Below, piece after piece: positions 1-8,862 of a DNA stretch of 64,000 bases. The first letter of the stretch is position 1. Each line of letters begins with the position of its first letter. The DNA is from Tenacibaculum holothuriorum (lineage in GTDB: Bacteria; Bacteroidota; Bacteroidia; Flavobacteriales; Flavobacteriaceae). Location of the stretch: the NCBI RefSeq assembly GCF_002120225.1, contig NZ_LAPZ01000002.1, positions 1 through 64,000 of the forward strand, read 5' to 3'. The notes under the pieces are model-generated. The model was not told the DNA's origin, did no database searches, and worked only from the letters and a program-made list of their open reading frames with translations. The position numbers and the translations under genes were made by a program.

Positions 1-1842
1 ACTTGAAATATTTGTTAACTCATCTGGTAATGTCGATAAACTGTTACTTTGAAGATTTAATGTATATATATTTAAACTACCTATTGTACTTGGAATACTA
101 GTTAATCTATTAGACTCAATTCTTAGCTCTTCTAAATTAATTAAATTTCCAATATTAACAGGTAATTTAGTTAGCTTATTGCTATACAAGGTTAACTCTT
201 CTAACAGCACCAAATTACTCATATCTTCTGGTAAGTCTGTATTAAAGTTTGGGTTATCTTCCCCTAAACGGTTGTTATGTAAACGCAAATATCTTAACTT
301 GGTAAAGCCTCCTAAACCTGCTACTACTTGTAATTCGTTATTATTTAAATATAAAGTTTCTAAGTTGGTTAAATTAGCAAATGCTGCTGGTGTATTTGAA
401 ATTTTACAATTAGCAAAATCTAAAAATGTAAGTTTTGTTAATTGCCCAAACTCATTAGGGATACTGGCAATATTATTTGGAGCCGCTACTAAGCGAGTTA
501 ATTCTGTTAATCCTCCTATTTCTGGAGGCAGTAATGTTATTCTTGTAGAACCAAACTCTAAGGTTTCTAATTTTTTCAGATTTCCTATGGTAGTTGGTAT
601 AACATCTACTTGAGTATTGTTAAAGTAAAGTTCTTCTAAATTGGTTAAATCTCCTAAACCATTTTGTAAGGTTGGTATTTGATTATTACTTAAGTTTAAT
701 ATTCTTAAATTCGTTAAACCATAAACCTCTGTAGGAACTGAATTAATGCTATTGTTATTTAAATATAGTTCTTCTAATTTATTAGCATTCCCTATTTCAG
801 CTGCTATACTTTGCAAACCATAACTTGGCAAAAATAAATGTTTTAACTCAGTAAAAACACCTATTTCAGTTGGCATATTACCTCCTATGTTACGGTTACT
901 AATATGCATCTCTGTAACTCGGGCTTCTCCATTAATACTTTCAATTTCTAACCATTCAGTATCATTACTTCCATTTTTAATTGTGCTTGCATATGTGTAA
1001 TTGTCGTTAACAAAAAACTTTTTTAACGCTTCTCTTTCTGCTATATTCGGAACTGCATTTTTATCTGCTTGATCATAGGCTACAATTCTTAATCCTAAAT
1101 CGAAATAGTCTCCATTAAGGTTTGTAAATCCAGTAACATTAGGCACTTCTATATATGCCAAATTTTGCATGTTTTTTAGAGAAAAGGAAGTGTTGGAATT
1201 AAAAACAGAAGACATTATTCCATTACTTGGAAATTTAACAAAACTAATATCTGTTTCAGCAAAAATAAGTGTTCTTAAATCTGGGAAATTTTCAAAATCT
1301 AATTGCCCTGTAATATTTCCAGAACCATAACCTAAAGATATTGTCTGTATGGTCGTAGGAAAAAAATCTTTTGATATGTTACCACTTAAATTATTGCGAG
1401 AGAGTTGTATATGTAATAAATTGGTTAAAGAAGATAAATCAGGATAACTTCCCGATAATTTATTAGTTGATAACTGCAACACTTGTAAAGTATTCGGTAA
1501 TTTTGAAACATCTATAGTTCCCGTAATTTGATTGGCTGCAAGCTCTAGACGATATAGGTTTGTTAATTTACTAAAATCTGGTATATCTCCAATCAAATTA
1601 TTACCAACCAAATCTATTCTACTAACGTGCTTTTGGCCATTAATTACTTCGGTAGTAATCCCATGCCAGGTAGAAACATCAGAAGTTGAGTTTGGGTCTA
1701 TGTCCCAATTAGTATTATTAGTCCAATTATCACCATCGGTAGCATTGTATAAATTGATCAATGCTTGTCGCTCAGCTTGAGAAACTTAAGCTTTAATTGC
1801 AAAAGAAAATAATGCAAAGAGAAAAAGTAATTTTGTTTTCAT
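1..1842 (-). pseudogene. Leucine-rich-repeat secreted protein, interrupted by a stop after the signal peptide, runs off left edge
   Basis: Reading leftward from the ATG at 1840-1842 gives a typical signal peptide (MKTKLLFLFALFSFAIKA) and then a TAA at 1786-1788. The same frame is open without further stops to base 1, 614 codons in all including the TAA. After the stop the protein continues as VSQAERQALINLYNATDGDNW, the usual start of Bacteroidetes LRR proteins. It then shows many repeats of the form LxxLxLxxNxL and LPxxIGxLxxL. A CAA codon at the stop would restore a classic A-Q signal cleavage site, so one substitution (or a base-calling error) explains the break. The 3' end, including any T9SS sorting domain, lies outside the window. 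No ATG follows the stop for many codons, so a restart would lack an export signal. Function of the intact protein: probably surface adhesion or ligand binding, inferred from the family. Confidence 0.75.
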
Positions 1843-1980
1843 CTGTGTAAATTTTATTTTTTACTCGGTCAGATGTAACATTCACATTAAAACATGAATA
1901 TTTCATGACACCCCTAGTTTAATTTGTTAAAAATAGGGGCTTTAGTATTTAATGTAAATACCTAGAAATGGGTATATTTT

Positions 1981-2775
1981 CTAAAAAGAAAACACCTTTA
2001 AAAACTTAGAAAACTCTTTATTATCAGATATTTCTAATTTTAATCTAATGTTTTTTATGTGCGTTCTTACGGTGTGTATAGAAATATATAAATTATCAGA
2101 AATCTCTTGGTGATTTTGCCCTAAAGCTACATTTTTTAAAACCTCTTTTTCTCTCTTAGTTAGAAGGTTAAATTTATATTCATTTATTAGTTGAAATTTT
2201 TCTTCTTCTAAAAGAGAATTTAACGATTTAAAGGTCTTTTTAATATTACTTACAGGAATTTTCACAATTACATTTCCTTCATCATCAACTCCTTCATATG
2301 TTATTTTTTTCTTCTCATTATCTATATATAGTTGTTCCTCTTCAAACAACCATTCTCTTGCTTTTTCTTCAGTTGTAAAATGTTTCGGTACAATACAAGA
2401 ATTCAATTTATCAAAAGTATCAATAACAGCAATATGTGCTAAAACATCTTTACTTACTACAAAAGCACATTTTTTATTTCCGTATTCTAAACAAGGAATA
2501 TTTACACTTTCCTCTATCCATACTTGCGTTTCCAGATCTAACTTAATAGTCATATTCTCTTGAATCCACAAAGTATACCTTGGTTTATGCTTCTTGTAAA
2601 AACTGGTATATATCAACATTTCTTGCTTAAACTCATCTATTGTAGTTGGAGAGTTTACCCAATATTGAATAAAAAGTGAGTCTTCTTTTTCATAAGAAAT
2701 TGATAAAAAATCTCCCCTATAAACCTCTATCATATTTAAATTATTGAAAACCTCCTCAATATAATAATTTATCAT
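1981..2775 (-). CDS. LuxR-type helix-turn-helix transcriptional regulator with SpoIIAA/STAS-like N-terminus
   Basis: This is a 264-residue DNA-binding regulator. The C-terminal 60 residues form a GerE/LuxR helix-turn-helix: LTKREKEVLKNVALG, then the recognition helix in NLYISIHTVRTHIKNIRLKL. The first ~150 residues have no receiver Asp pocket and no autoinducer-domain signature. Their pattern, ending in TTEEKAREWLFEEE, resembles SpoIIAA-like STAS domains common in flavobacterial regulators; this part is tentative. The gene is divergent from asnS with 92 bp between starts and stands alone. The target genes cannot be told from the sequence. Confidence 0.8.
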   Translation of the reverse strand: MINYYIEEVFNNLNMIEVYRGDFLSISYEKEDSLFIQYWVNSPTTIDEFKQEMLIYTSFYKKHKPRYTLWIQENMTIKLDLETQVWIEESVNIPCLEYGNKKCAFVVSKDVLAHIAVIDTFDKLNSCIVPKHFTTEEKAREWLFEEEQLYIDNEKKKITYEGVDDEGNVIVKIPVSNIKKTFKSLNSLLEEEKFQLINEYKFNLLTKREKEVLKNVALGQNHQEISDNLYISIHTVRTHIKNIRLKLEISDNKEFSKFLKVFSF

Positions 2776-2840
2776 TCATTTATTAAATTGTGTTATTATA
2801 AAAGAAATCTTCTGATAAACACTTTTTTCAGCAAAAAAAG

Positions 2841-2848
2841 TATCTTTG
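2841..2848 (+). promoter_or_regulatory. asnS promoter -7 element
   Basis: TATCTTTG is a perfect match to the Bacteroidetes -7 consensus TAnnTTTG, 19 nt before the asnS ATG. A T-rich stretch about 13-18 nt upstream stands where the poorly conserved -33 element would be. Confidence 0.7.
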
Positions 2849-2867
2849 CATTTCAATTTTTTAAAAG

Positions 2868-4301
2868 ATGAAAAGAAGTAGCGTTAAAGAATTATTACAT
2901 TCTGATAAGTTTTTACAAGAAGTACATGTAAAAGGATGGGTTAGAACTTTTAGAAGCAATCGTTTTATTGCTCTAAATGACGGTTCTACTATTAATAATA
3001 TTCAATGTGTTGTCGATTTCGAAAATACAAATGAAGCGCTTCTAAAAAGAATAAATACAGGTGCTGCCGTTGCTATTAAAGGTACTTTAGTAGAAAGCCA
3101 AGGTAAAGGACAAACTGTTGAAGTACAGGTTACCGATTTAGAAATCTTAGGAGATTCAAATCCTGAAGAATATCCAATCCAACCTAAAAAACACAGTTTT
3201 GAGTTTTTACGTGAAAACGCACACTTAAGAGTACGTACAAATACGTTCAGTGCTATTATGAGAGTTCGTTCGGCACTATCTTTTGCTGTACATCAATATT
3301 TTCAGCAAAACGGATTTTACTACGTAAACACACCAATTATTACAGGTTCTGATGCTGAGGGAGCTGGAGAAATGTTTAAAGTAACCAACTTTGACACTAA
3401 CAAAGCACCTTTAAACGAAGAAGGTGAAGTTGATTATACTCAAGATTTCTTCGGAAAACAAACTAACTTAACCGTATCGGGGCAGTTAGAAGCAGAAACC
3501 TATGCAATGGCGTTAGGTAAAGTATATACTTTCGGGCCTACTTTTAGAGCTGAAAACTCAAATACAACACGTCACCTAGCAGAATTCTGGATGATTGAAC
3601 CTGAGGTAGCTTTTAACGATTTAGATGCTAACATGGATCTTTCTGAAGATTTCATTAAATATGTTTTAGGTTATGTTTTAGAAAACTGCAAAGACGATTT
3701 AGCTTTCTTGGACAATCGTTTAGCTCAAGAGGAAAAACAAAAACCTCAAGCACAACGTAGTGACATGGGATTATTAGAGCGTTTAAACTTTGTTGTAGAG
3801 AACAACTTTAAACGTGTAAGTTATACAGAAGCTATTGATATTTTACGTAACTCTAAGCCAAATAAAAAGAAGAAATTTCAATTTCCAGTAAACGAATGGG
3901 GTGTTGACTTACAGTCTGAACACGAACGTTATTTAGTTGAAAAGCATTTTAAATGTCCAGTAATCTTATTTGATTACCCTGCAAACATTAAAGCTTTTTA
4001 CATGCGTTTAAATGAAGATGGAAAAACAGTTCGTGCTATGGACGTTTTATTCCCAGGAATTGGAGAAATGGTAGGAGGATCTCAAAGAGAAGAGCGTTTA
4101 GACGTTTTAAAAGAGAAAATGGCTGAATTAGATATTCCTGAAGAAGAATTATGGTGGTATTTAGACACTCGTAAATTCGGAACAGCTGTACATTCTGGAT
4201 TCGGATTAGGTTTCGAACGTTTAGTATTATTTACTACTGGAATGGGGAATATTAGAGATGTAATTCCTTTCCCAAGAACTCCACAAAATGCAGAGTTTTA
4301 A
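2868..4301 (+). CDS. asnS: Asparaginyl-tRNA synthetase
   Basis: Cytoplasmic class IIb aminoacyl-tRNA synthetase that charges tRNA-Asn with asparagine. The 477 residues are full length for the family. An OB-fold anticodon-binding domain fills roughly residues 15-105 ([20 protein letters not shown]), followed by the catalytic domain. Class II motif 2 is visible as [19 protein letters not shown] near residue 230. Motif 3 is [12 protein letters not shown] near residue 445. The ATG is preceded by a strong -7 element, and a hairpin terminator follows about 105 bp after the stop, so it is probably monocistronic. Its presence indicates direct charging of tRNA-Asn rather than dependence only on the GatCAB route. 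Confidence 0.97.
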   Translation: MKRSSVKELLHSDKFLQEVHVKGWVRTFRSNRFIALNDGSTINNIQCVVDFENTNEALLKRINTGAAVAIKGTLVESQGKGQTVEVQVTDLEILGDSNPEEYPIQPKKHSFEFLRENAHLRVRTNTFSAIMRVRSALSFAVHQYFQQNGFYYVNTPIITGSDAEGAGEMFKVTNFDTNKAPLNEEGEVDYTQDFFGKQTNLTVSGQLEAETYAMALGKVYTFGPTFRAENSNTTRHLAEFWMIEPEVAFNDLDANMDLSEDFIKYVLGYVLENCKDDLAFLDNRLAQEEKQKPQAQRSDMGLLERLNFVVENNFKRVSYTEAIDILRNSKPNKKKKFQFPVNEWGVDLQSEHERYLVEKHFKCPVILFDYPANIKAFYMRLNEDGKTVRAMDVLFPGIGEMVGGSQREERLDVLKEKMAELDIPEEELWWYLDTRKFGTAVHSGFGLGFERLVLFTTGMGNIRDVIPFPRTPQNAEF

Positions 4302-4406
4302 TCGCAAGGCGATAACTAATTATACAACAATGTGAATTTTATTTTAGAACTTCACTTATACTCTTTTACTGAAGTTGTTAAATAAACAATAAAACTTACA
4401 AAAACA

Positions 4407-4440
4407 ATCGTCATTCCTAACCGAATGACGATTTTCTTTT
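4407..4440 (+). terminator. Rho-independent terminator after asnS
   Basis: Stem ATCGTCATTC (4407-4416) pairs with GAATGACGAT (4423-4432) across a 6-nt loop and is followed by TTTCTTTT. It separates asnS from rpoN. Confidence 0.8.
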
Positions 4441-4452
4441 ATACCTATTTGC

Positions 4453-4460
4453 TATATTTG
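4453..4460 (+). promoter_or_regulatory. rpoN promoter -7 element, 5 nt from the start codon
   Basis: TATATTTG matches TAnnTTTG exactly and ends only 5 nt before the rpoN ATG. With the usual 4-7 nt from element to transcription start, the mRNA would begin at or next to the AUG, that is, leaderless or nearly so. Confidence 0.6.
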
Positions 4461-4465
4461 TATTT

Positions 4466-5929
4466 ATGCTAAAACAAAGTTTACATCAAAAATTACTTCA
4501 AAAATTATCTCCGCAACAAATTCAATTAATGAAATTGATTCAGTTGCCTACTCAAGCTTTTGAAGAACGTTTAAAGCAAGAAATTGAAGAAAACCCTGCG
4601 CTTGATTCTGGAAAAGAAGAACCTGAAAATTTTGAAGATTCGTTAGCTAACGATACAGATTATGACGATGCTGGCACCGAAAAAATAGAAGCAGATGATA
4701 TAAATATTGATGAATATTTAAGTGATGATGAATACCCTAGCTATAAAACGCAAGCTAATAACTATTCGTCTGACGATGAAGAAAAGCAAGTTCCCTATGC
4801 AGCTGGAACTACTTTTCATCAATCTTTAAAAAATCAATTAAACACCTTTAGAATCGATGAAGAAGAACGTTCTATTGCAGAATTCTTAGTGGGTAGTATT
4901 GATGATAGCGGATATATTCGTCGTGAGATTATTGATTTAGTTGATGATTTGGCATTCACTCAAAATGTTTTTACCTCTGAAGAAAAGGTTTTAGACGTTT
5001 TATGTAATGTCGTTCAACGATTAGATCCTGTTGGTGTTGGAGCTCGTGATTTAAAGGAATGTTTAGTTATTCAGCTAAAAGCTAAATCAGAAAAACAAAG
5101 TAGACAATTAGCTATTGATATTTTAGAAAATGCTTTTGATCATTTTGTAAAAAAACATTACAAGAAATTATTAGAAAAATTCAATATTACTGAAGAGCAA
5201 TTAAAAGAAGTTATTACTGAAATAGGAAAGTTAAATCCTAAACCAGGAAGTTCTTATGCAGGCAATAACAAAATTGCTGAACAGATAGTTCCAGATTTTA
5301 CGATTCGAATTCTCGAAGGGCAATTAGAGTTGACTTTAAACTCAAGAAACGCTCCAGAATTGCATGTTTCTAGAGAGTACAATAATATGCTTAAAGGGTA
5401 TCAAGATTCAAAAGAAAAGAGTAAAGCTCAGAAAGATGCTGTACTTTTCATCAAACAAAAATTAGATGCTGCTAAATGGTTTATAGATGCCATTAAACAA
5501 CGTCAACAAACTCTTTTAGTTACTATGAATGCCATCATGCATTATCAAGAAGAATATTTTTTAACTGGTGATGAACGTAAGTTAAAACCTATGATTTTAA
5601 AAGATATTGCAGATGGAATTAATATGGATGTTTCTACAGTTTCTCGTGTTGCAAATAGTAAATATGTCTCTACTCCTTACGGAACAAAATTGATTAAGGA
5701 ATTCTTCTCTGAATCTATGAAAAATGATCAAGGAGAAGATGTTTCTACCAGAGAAATTAAAAAGATTTTAGAAAATGTTATTGCTGAAGAGGACAAAAGA
5801 AAACCTTTAACTGATGAAAAATTATCTAAATTATTAAAGGAAAAAGGATATCCTATTGCAAGACGTACAGTAGCTAAATATCGTGAGCAATTAGATATTC
5901 CTGTAGCAAGACTTCGCAAAGAAATTTAA
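4466..5929 (+). CDS. rpoN: RNA polymerase sigma-54 factor
   Basis: Alternative sigma factor that directs RNA polymerase to -24/-12 promoters and needs AAA+ activators. The 487 residues are a normal length. Region I at the N-terminus is the glutamine-rich activator-interaction segment (HQKLLQKLSPQQIQLMKLIQ), followed by an acidic region II (residues ~50-105). The core-binding domain and the C-terminal DNA-binding domain follow. The RpoN box is ARRTVAKYRE near residue 470, which reads the -24 element. The start is fixed by family alignment of the N-terminus. No bEBP activator gene lies in the window. Its TAA overlaps the next ATG by one base (TAATG), so the two are translationally coupled. Confidence 0.97.
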   Translation: MLKQSLHQKLLQKLSPQQIQLMKLIQLPTQAFEERLKQEIEENPALDSGKEEPENFEDSLANDTDYDDAGTEKIEADDINIDEYLSDDEYPSYKTQANNYSSDDEEKQVPYAAGTTFHQSLKNQLNTFRIDEEERSIAEFLVGSIDDSGYIRREIIDLVDDLAFTQNVFTSEEKVLDVLCNVVQRLDPVGVGARDLKECLVIQLKAKSEKQSRQLAIDILENAFDHFVKKHYKKLLEKFNITEEQLKEVITEIGKLNPKPGSSYAGNNKIAEQIVPDFTIRILEGQLELTLNSRNAPELHVSREYNNMLKGYQDSKEKSKAQKDAVLFIKQKLDAAKWFIDAIKQRQQTLLVTMNAIMHYQEEYFLTGDERKLKPMILKDIADGINMDVSTVSRVANSKYVSTPYGTKLIKEFFSESMKNDQGEDVSTREIKKILENVIAEEDKRKPLTDEKLSKLLKEKGYPIARRTVAKYREQLDIPVARLRKEI

Positions 5930-6525
5930 TGCGTTGGCATAAATTCATATCAACAATTTTACACCCAGTAGTTATGCCAACTATTGGGGTTTTGTTGTTT
6001 TTCATCATATCTAGTTATTCAATAAATGAGCAACAACTACTAGCTATTTTAAGTTTAGTATTTACTGCTACATATATAGTTCCAATTTTATTATTGGTTT
6101 TTCTAAAATTGTTTGGATTAATAGACAGCTATCAAGTTAGTACGATTAGAGAGCGAAAAATTCCAGTAATTTTTATGATTGTTCTATTTTTTCTACTGGG
6201 AAAAACGTTAAATAATGTTCCTATTATTAGAGATTTTAGTATTCTCTTTTATGGAACATCAATTTCTCTAACAATTGTATATCTATTATTTTTTACAAAA
6301 ACAAAAGCTAGCTTACATCTTTTATCAATGGGAAATGCCATTGGTTTCTTTATGTTTTTAACCAATACCTTGAGCTTTTCAACTCTTTATATTATCATTC
6401 CTTTGGTATTACTTTCAGGGCTATTAGCAAGTTCTAGACTACACTTAAAGGCACACAACAACAAAGAAGTATATCTTGGTTTTTTTCTAGGAATTTTAGG
6501 GCAATTAATTGCTTTATATTTATAG
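5929..6525 (+). CDS. Multi-pass membrane protein, degenerate PAP2-like
   Basis: A 198-residue, very hydrophobic protein with about six predicted membrane segments, starting inside the rpoN stop codon. Near the C-terminus it carries SRLHLKAHNNKE. This matches the spacing of PAP2 phosphatase motif C3 (SR-x5-H-x3-D) with Glu in place of Asp. The C2 motif, normally PSGH, appears to be SMGNAIGFF and lacks the histidine. The family assignment is therefore inference, and a full PAP2 phosphatase reaction is doubtful. It ends 5 bp from a convergent gene. Linkage to rpoN suggests co-transcription but not a shared function. Confidence 0.65.
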   Translation: MRWHKFISTILHPVVMPTIGVLLFFIISSYSINEQQLLAILSLVFTATYIVPILLLVFLKLFGLIDSYQVSTIRERKIPVIFMIVLFFLLGKTLNNVPIIRDFSILFYGTSISLTIVYLLFFTKTKASLHLLSMGNAIGFFMFLTNTLSFSTLYIIIPLVLLSGLLASSRLHLKAHNNKEVYLGFFLGILGQLIALYL

Positions 6526-6530
6526 TTCTC

Positions 6531-7205
6531 TTACAAGAAATAAAAACTAATTCCCAATTTAAGGATAGAAGTATTTAATGTTTCACTTCCAACAACTGCA
6601 TTATTAAATAACGGAGTTAAACCATAAGAAACATAAAAATTAAATGTACTATAACCCGCTGATAATGTTGCTGCCATTTGCCATTTGTTATAATTTGAAA
6701 TACTTGAAGTTGAAGTTGTAACTCCACTTTCAACATTGGTGAAATTATGGCTTAGGTTATAGGTAACTTTCAATCCGGTATAAATACGCCAAAAAGAATA
6801 GGTTGTAGCTGTAGAAGTTCTCCAACGTAATTGAATAGGAAACTCTATATTGTGCAAATTTAAGGTGTTCGATGTTGGATTATTAGCTGCAGAAAAAACA
6901 ACATTAGTATTGGTTTTTAATACTTTTAAACTGTGGTTAAAAGAATCATAATTATATCCTAATCCCAATCCAAGAGCAAACCTACCTGCTCTATTAAAAG
7001 GGATATCTTTGATATATCCTGCTGAAATTCCGTAAGAAAAAGTACTTGAAGGAATTGTTGAAGGTTGTTTAGTTAACACATTATAACTAATATCTAAATA
7101 CAATTGGTCTTCCCAATATTTATCTCCAATTTTTAAAGAATCTTTTTGAGAAAAAACTAAACTGCTAGTAAAGAATACTAAAAAAAATAAAACTCTTGTC
7201 ATCAT
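6531..7205 (-). CDS. Outer-membrane beta-barrel (porin/PorT-like) protein
   Basis: A 224-residue protein with an N-terminal signal peptide (MMTRVLFFLVFFTSSLVFSQ). The mature part has alternating, glycine- and aromatic-rich beta strands and ends in LGISFYFL, a terminal aromatic typical of outer-membrane barrels. The length fits an eight-stranded barrel of the outer-membrane-beta-barrel (PF13568-like) group. It lies downstream of the exbB/exbD genes but behind their terminator, with a near-consensus -7 element of its own, so it is probably a separate unit. Either of two adjacent ATGs could be the start. The function is unknown; a structural or uptake role is inferred from location. Confidence 0.7.
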   Translation of the reverse strand: MMTRVLFFLVFFTSSLVFSQKDSLKIGDKYWEDQLYLDISYNVLTKQPSTIPSSTFSYGISAGYIKDIPFNRAGRFALGLGLGYNYDSFNHSLKVLKTNTNVVFSAANNPTSNTLNLHNIEFPIQLRWRTSTATTYSFWRIYTGLKVTYNLSHNFTNVESGVTTSTSSISNYNKWQMAATLSAGYSTFNFYVSYGLTPLFNNAVVGSETLNTSILKLGISFYFL

Positions 7206-7217
7206 AACTTATAACGC

Positions 7218-7225
7218 TAAAGATA
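7218..7225 (-). promoter_or_regulatory. Candidate -7 element of the porin-like gene
   Basis: On the minus strand TATCTTTA matches seven of the eight positions of TAnnTTTG, 12 nt before the ATG at 7205. It sits just downstream of the exbD terminator, as an independent promoter would. Confidence 0.45.
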
Positions 7226-7240
7226 GTTCTTTTTTATATA

Positions 7241-7270
7241 AAAAAAGAGCAATCTTTCGATTGCTCTTTT
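7241..7270 (-). terminator. Terminator of the exbB-exbD operon
   Basis: AAAAGAGCAATC (7243-7254) and GATTGCTCTTTT (7259-7270) form a 12-bp stem with a TTTC loop. On the minus strand the stem runs into a T-rich tail. Confidence 0.8.
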
Positions 7271-7290
7271 GTATTATGTTAAGAAGTAAA

Positions 7291-7761
7291 TTACTTTTTT
7301 ATAGTACTTCCTTTATGACTCGATAAACTTAATTTAAGAGCATTTACATCTCTTAATTTTTCACGAACATCAGCTAAAGTACCAACACTCGATTCTTTAT
7401 CTGCCTTAATAGAAGTTGTCATAAAAGGAACTTCTTTTTCAGACTTATCTTCTCTCTCTCTAAGAATAAAAGCTGTCACATCATCTGCAGTACCAATCTT
7501 ATCGTTTAATTGAATTCTATTGTACCCAGTTCCATATTTAGGATCTTTGGCTTTACCTACATAAATAGTACTTACTAAGCTTTTACGCTCTAACTTCTTT
7601 ACTTCAGTAGCACTTGGTAAACGTGGCGAATCAATTTTTAAATCTGTTTCTCTCATAGTAGTTGTTACCATGAAAAAGAATAATAACATAAAAACAATAT
7701 CTGGTAAAGATGCTGTAGATACAGCTGGTAAATCTTTTTTCTTCTTTCTGAATTTAGACAT
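7291..7761 (-). CDS. exbD: ExbD/TolR-family proton-motive-force transducer (second copy)
   Basis: A 156-residue inner-membrane protein of the ExbB-ExbD-TonB complex, which couples the proton gradient to outer-membrane transport. The short cytoplasmic N-terminus is rich in Lys/Arg. One membrane helix spans residues ~19-36 (LPDIVFMLLFFFMVTTTM) and contains the conserved Asp21 needed for proton movement. A periplasmic domain of about 115 residues follows. It is the last gene of a four-gene run, 15 bp after the other exbD, and a terminator follows. A C-terminal SLSSHKGSTIKK tail is basic. Confidence 0.9.
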   Translation of the reverse strand: MSKFRKKKKDLPAVSTASLPDIVFMLLFFFMVTTTMRETDLKIDSPRLPSATEVKKLERKSLVSTIYVGKAKDPKYGTGYNRIQLNDKIGTADDVTAFILREREDKSEKEVPFMTTSIKADKESSVGTLADVREKLRDVNALKLSLSSHKGSTIKK

Positions 7762-7776
7762 ATCTATTGTTTTTTA

Positions 7777-8406
7777 TTATTGTACACTAGTTGGTTCAAC
7801 ATCTGAAATAACTTGTGGATATGCTTTCTTAATATCCTCAACTTTCTTTCTTAAATCATCGTCTTTTCTTGCACTATCTTTGAATGCTTGCTCTAACTCA
7901 GTAAAAGACATTCCGTAACGCTCTTGAGAAAGTCTGTTACGTAAATCTCTGTAAGCAGCTAATAATTCATTTTGAACTGTTACATAAGTACCATACTCAG
8001 TAGCTCTATCACTTTCAACAGAGATAATTGCTTTATTTGGATGATCTGAAGATTCAGGGTCTTTACTACCTTTACAATAAGTACAAGGTCCAGACTCTAC
8101 ACCTTCTTCAACTTTTCCAACACCACCTCCGTTATCTAAGAAATCTATCGTAGCTTGTTTTAAGTCTTTTAACTCCATAATTTCACCTTCAACAAAAAGG
8201 TCATTATTACGGTTAATACTTATTTCAAAGATGTTTTTCTTTTTAATAATTGGTGGAACAAAATCTTTGGGTGGTTTTTCAGCTAACTTCTTTGAAATAC
8301 CTGAATCAACATCCATAGTTGTTGTTACAAGGAAAAAGATAAGTAGCAAGAAGGCAATATCTGCCATAGAACCTGCATTAATTTCTGGGTTTTCTCTTCT
8401 TGCCAT
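7777..8406 (-). CDS. exbD: ExbD/TolR-family protein with a periplasmic CxxC insertion
   Basis: This 209-residue ExbD paralogue has a single membrane helix (MADIAFLLLIFFLVTTTM, residues ~14-31) with the conserved Asp16. Its periplasmic domain is longer than in classical ExbD (~140 residues). It holds an extra loop around residues 100-125 with Cys108 and Cys111 (GPCTYCKGSKDPESSDHPNK). Such a pair could form a disulfide or bind metal; this is inference. It is encoded between a small membrane protein and the second exbD, 6 bp and 15 bp away, and is clearly co-transcribed. Two different ExbDs suggest a hetero-oligomeric transducer, as in other flavobacteria. Confidence 0.9.
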   Translation of the reverse strand: MARRENPEINAGSMADIAFLLLIFFLVTTTMDVDSGISKKLAEKPPKDFVPPIIKKKNIFEISINRNNDLFVEGEIMELKDLKQATIDFLDNGGGVGKVEEGVESGPCTYCKGSKDPESSDHPNKAIISVESDRATEYGTYVTVQNELLAAYRDLRNRLSQERYGMSFTELEQAFKDSARKDDDLRKKVEDIKKAYPQVISDVEPTSVQ

Positions 8407-8412
8407 TTTAAA

Positions 8413-8853
8413 TTACGATTTAATTAAACTCTTTAATAAATCCCAAACAAAGAATACTCCTCCAACCACTAATAAAATGTAGCTATAGTTTAATCCTGTT
8501 TCAGACCATTTAGAAACACTACCTGCTTCTAATAAACTTTCGTTGTTTGCTCCTGTTACAGCTCCATCAGATGATGCAAAGTAAGACACAGCTAATAAAA
8601 CACCTAAAACTACAAGTCCTAATAATGTTTTCTTTAACGCTGCTGGGTTTTTGAATAATGATAATAAAGACATTACTACAGCTAAAAATGCTGCTAAACC
8701 TAATAAAACAACTGCAAAGTTAACCATGAAAGAAGCAGCACTAGCCATCTCTGGAGAAGTATCTTCTCCACCGTTAGCTACCATAATCATTCCTACTACT
8801 GCAAGAATAAAAATTAAGGCAACTAATACTTTTAAAAATAAATTGCTCTTCAT
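8413..8853 (-). CDS. Small membrane protein of the exbB-exbD cluster
   Basis: A 146-residue protein with three or four hydrophobic segments (around residues 7-27, 42-66, 74-92 and 123-141). It has no enzyme motif that I recognise. It sits between exbB and the first exbD, with gaps of 9 and 6 bp, a position kept in related flavobacteria as far as I recall. An accessory subunit of the TonB energising complex is the natural inference, but no sequence motif proves this. Confidence 0.65.
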   Translation of the reverse strand: MKSNLFLKVLVALIFILAVVGMIMVANGGEDTSPEMASAASFMVNFAVVLLGLAAFLAVVMSLLSLFKNPAALKKTLLGLVVLGVLLAVSYFASSDGAVTGANNESLLEAGSVSKWSETGLNYSYILLVVGGVFFVWDLLKSLIKS

Positions 8854-8862
8854 AGTTAATTC

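Noticed and set aside
179..1780. Plus-strand open frames of 82-144 codons in the first 1.8 kb
   Set aside because: They lie opposite the leucine-rich-repeat gene, whose minus-strand frame has clear repeats; the plus-strand products are antisense artefacts.
1911..1939. CCCCTA...TAGGGG inverted repeat downstream of the LuxR-type gene
   Set aside because: Stem of six pairs with a 17-nt loop and no T-run on the minus strand; too weak to call a terminator.
4302..4406. Additional small gene between asnS and rpoN
   Set aside because: No frame with start and plausible coding content; only short hairpins and the terminator are present.
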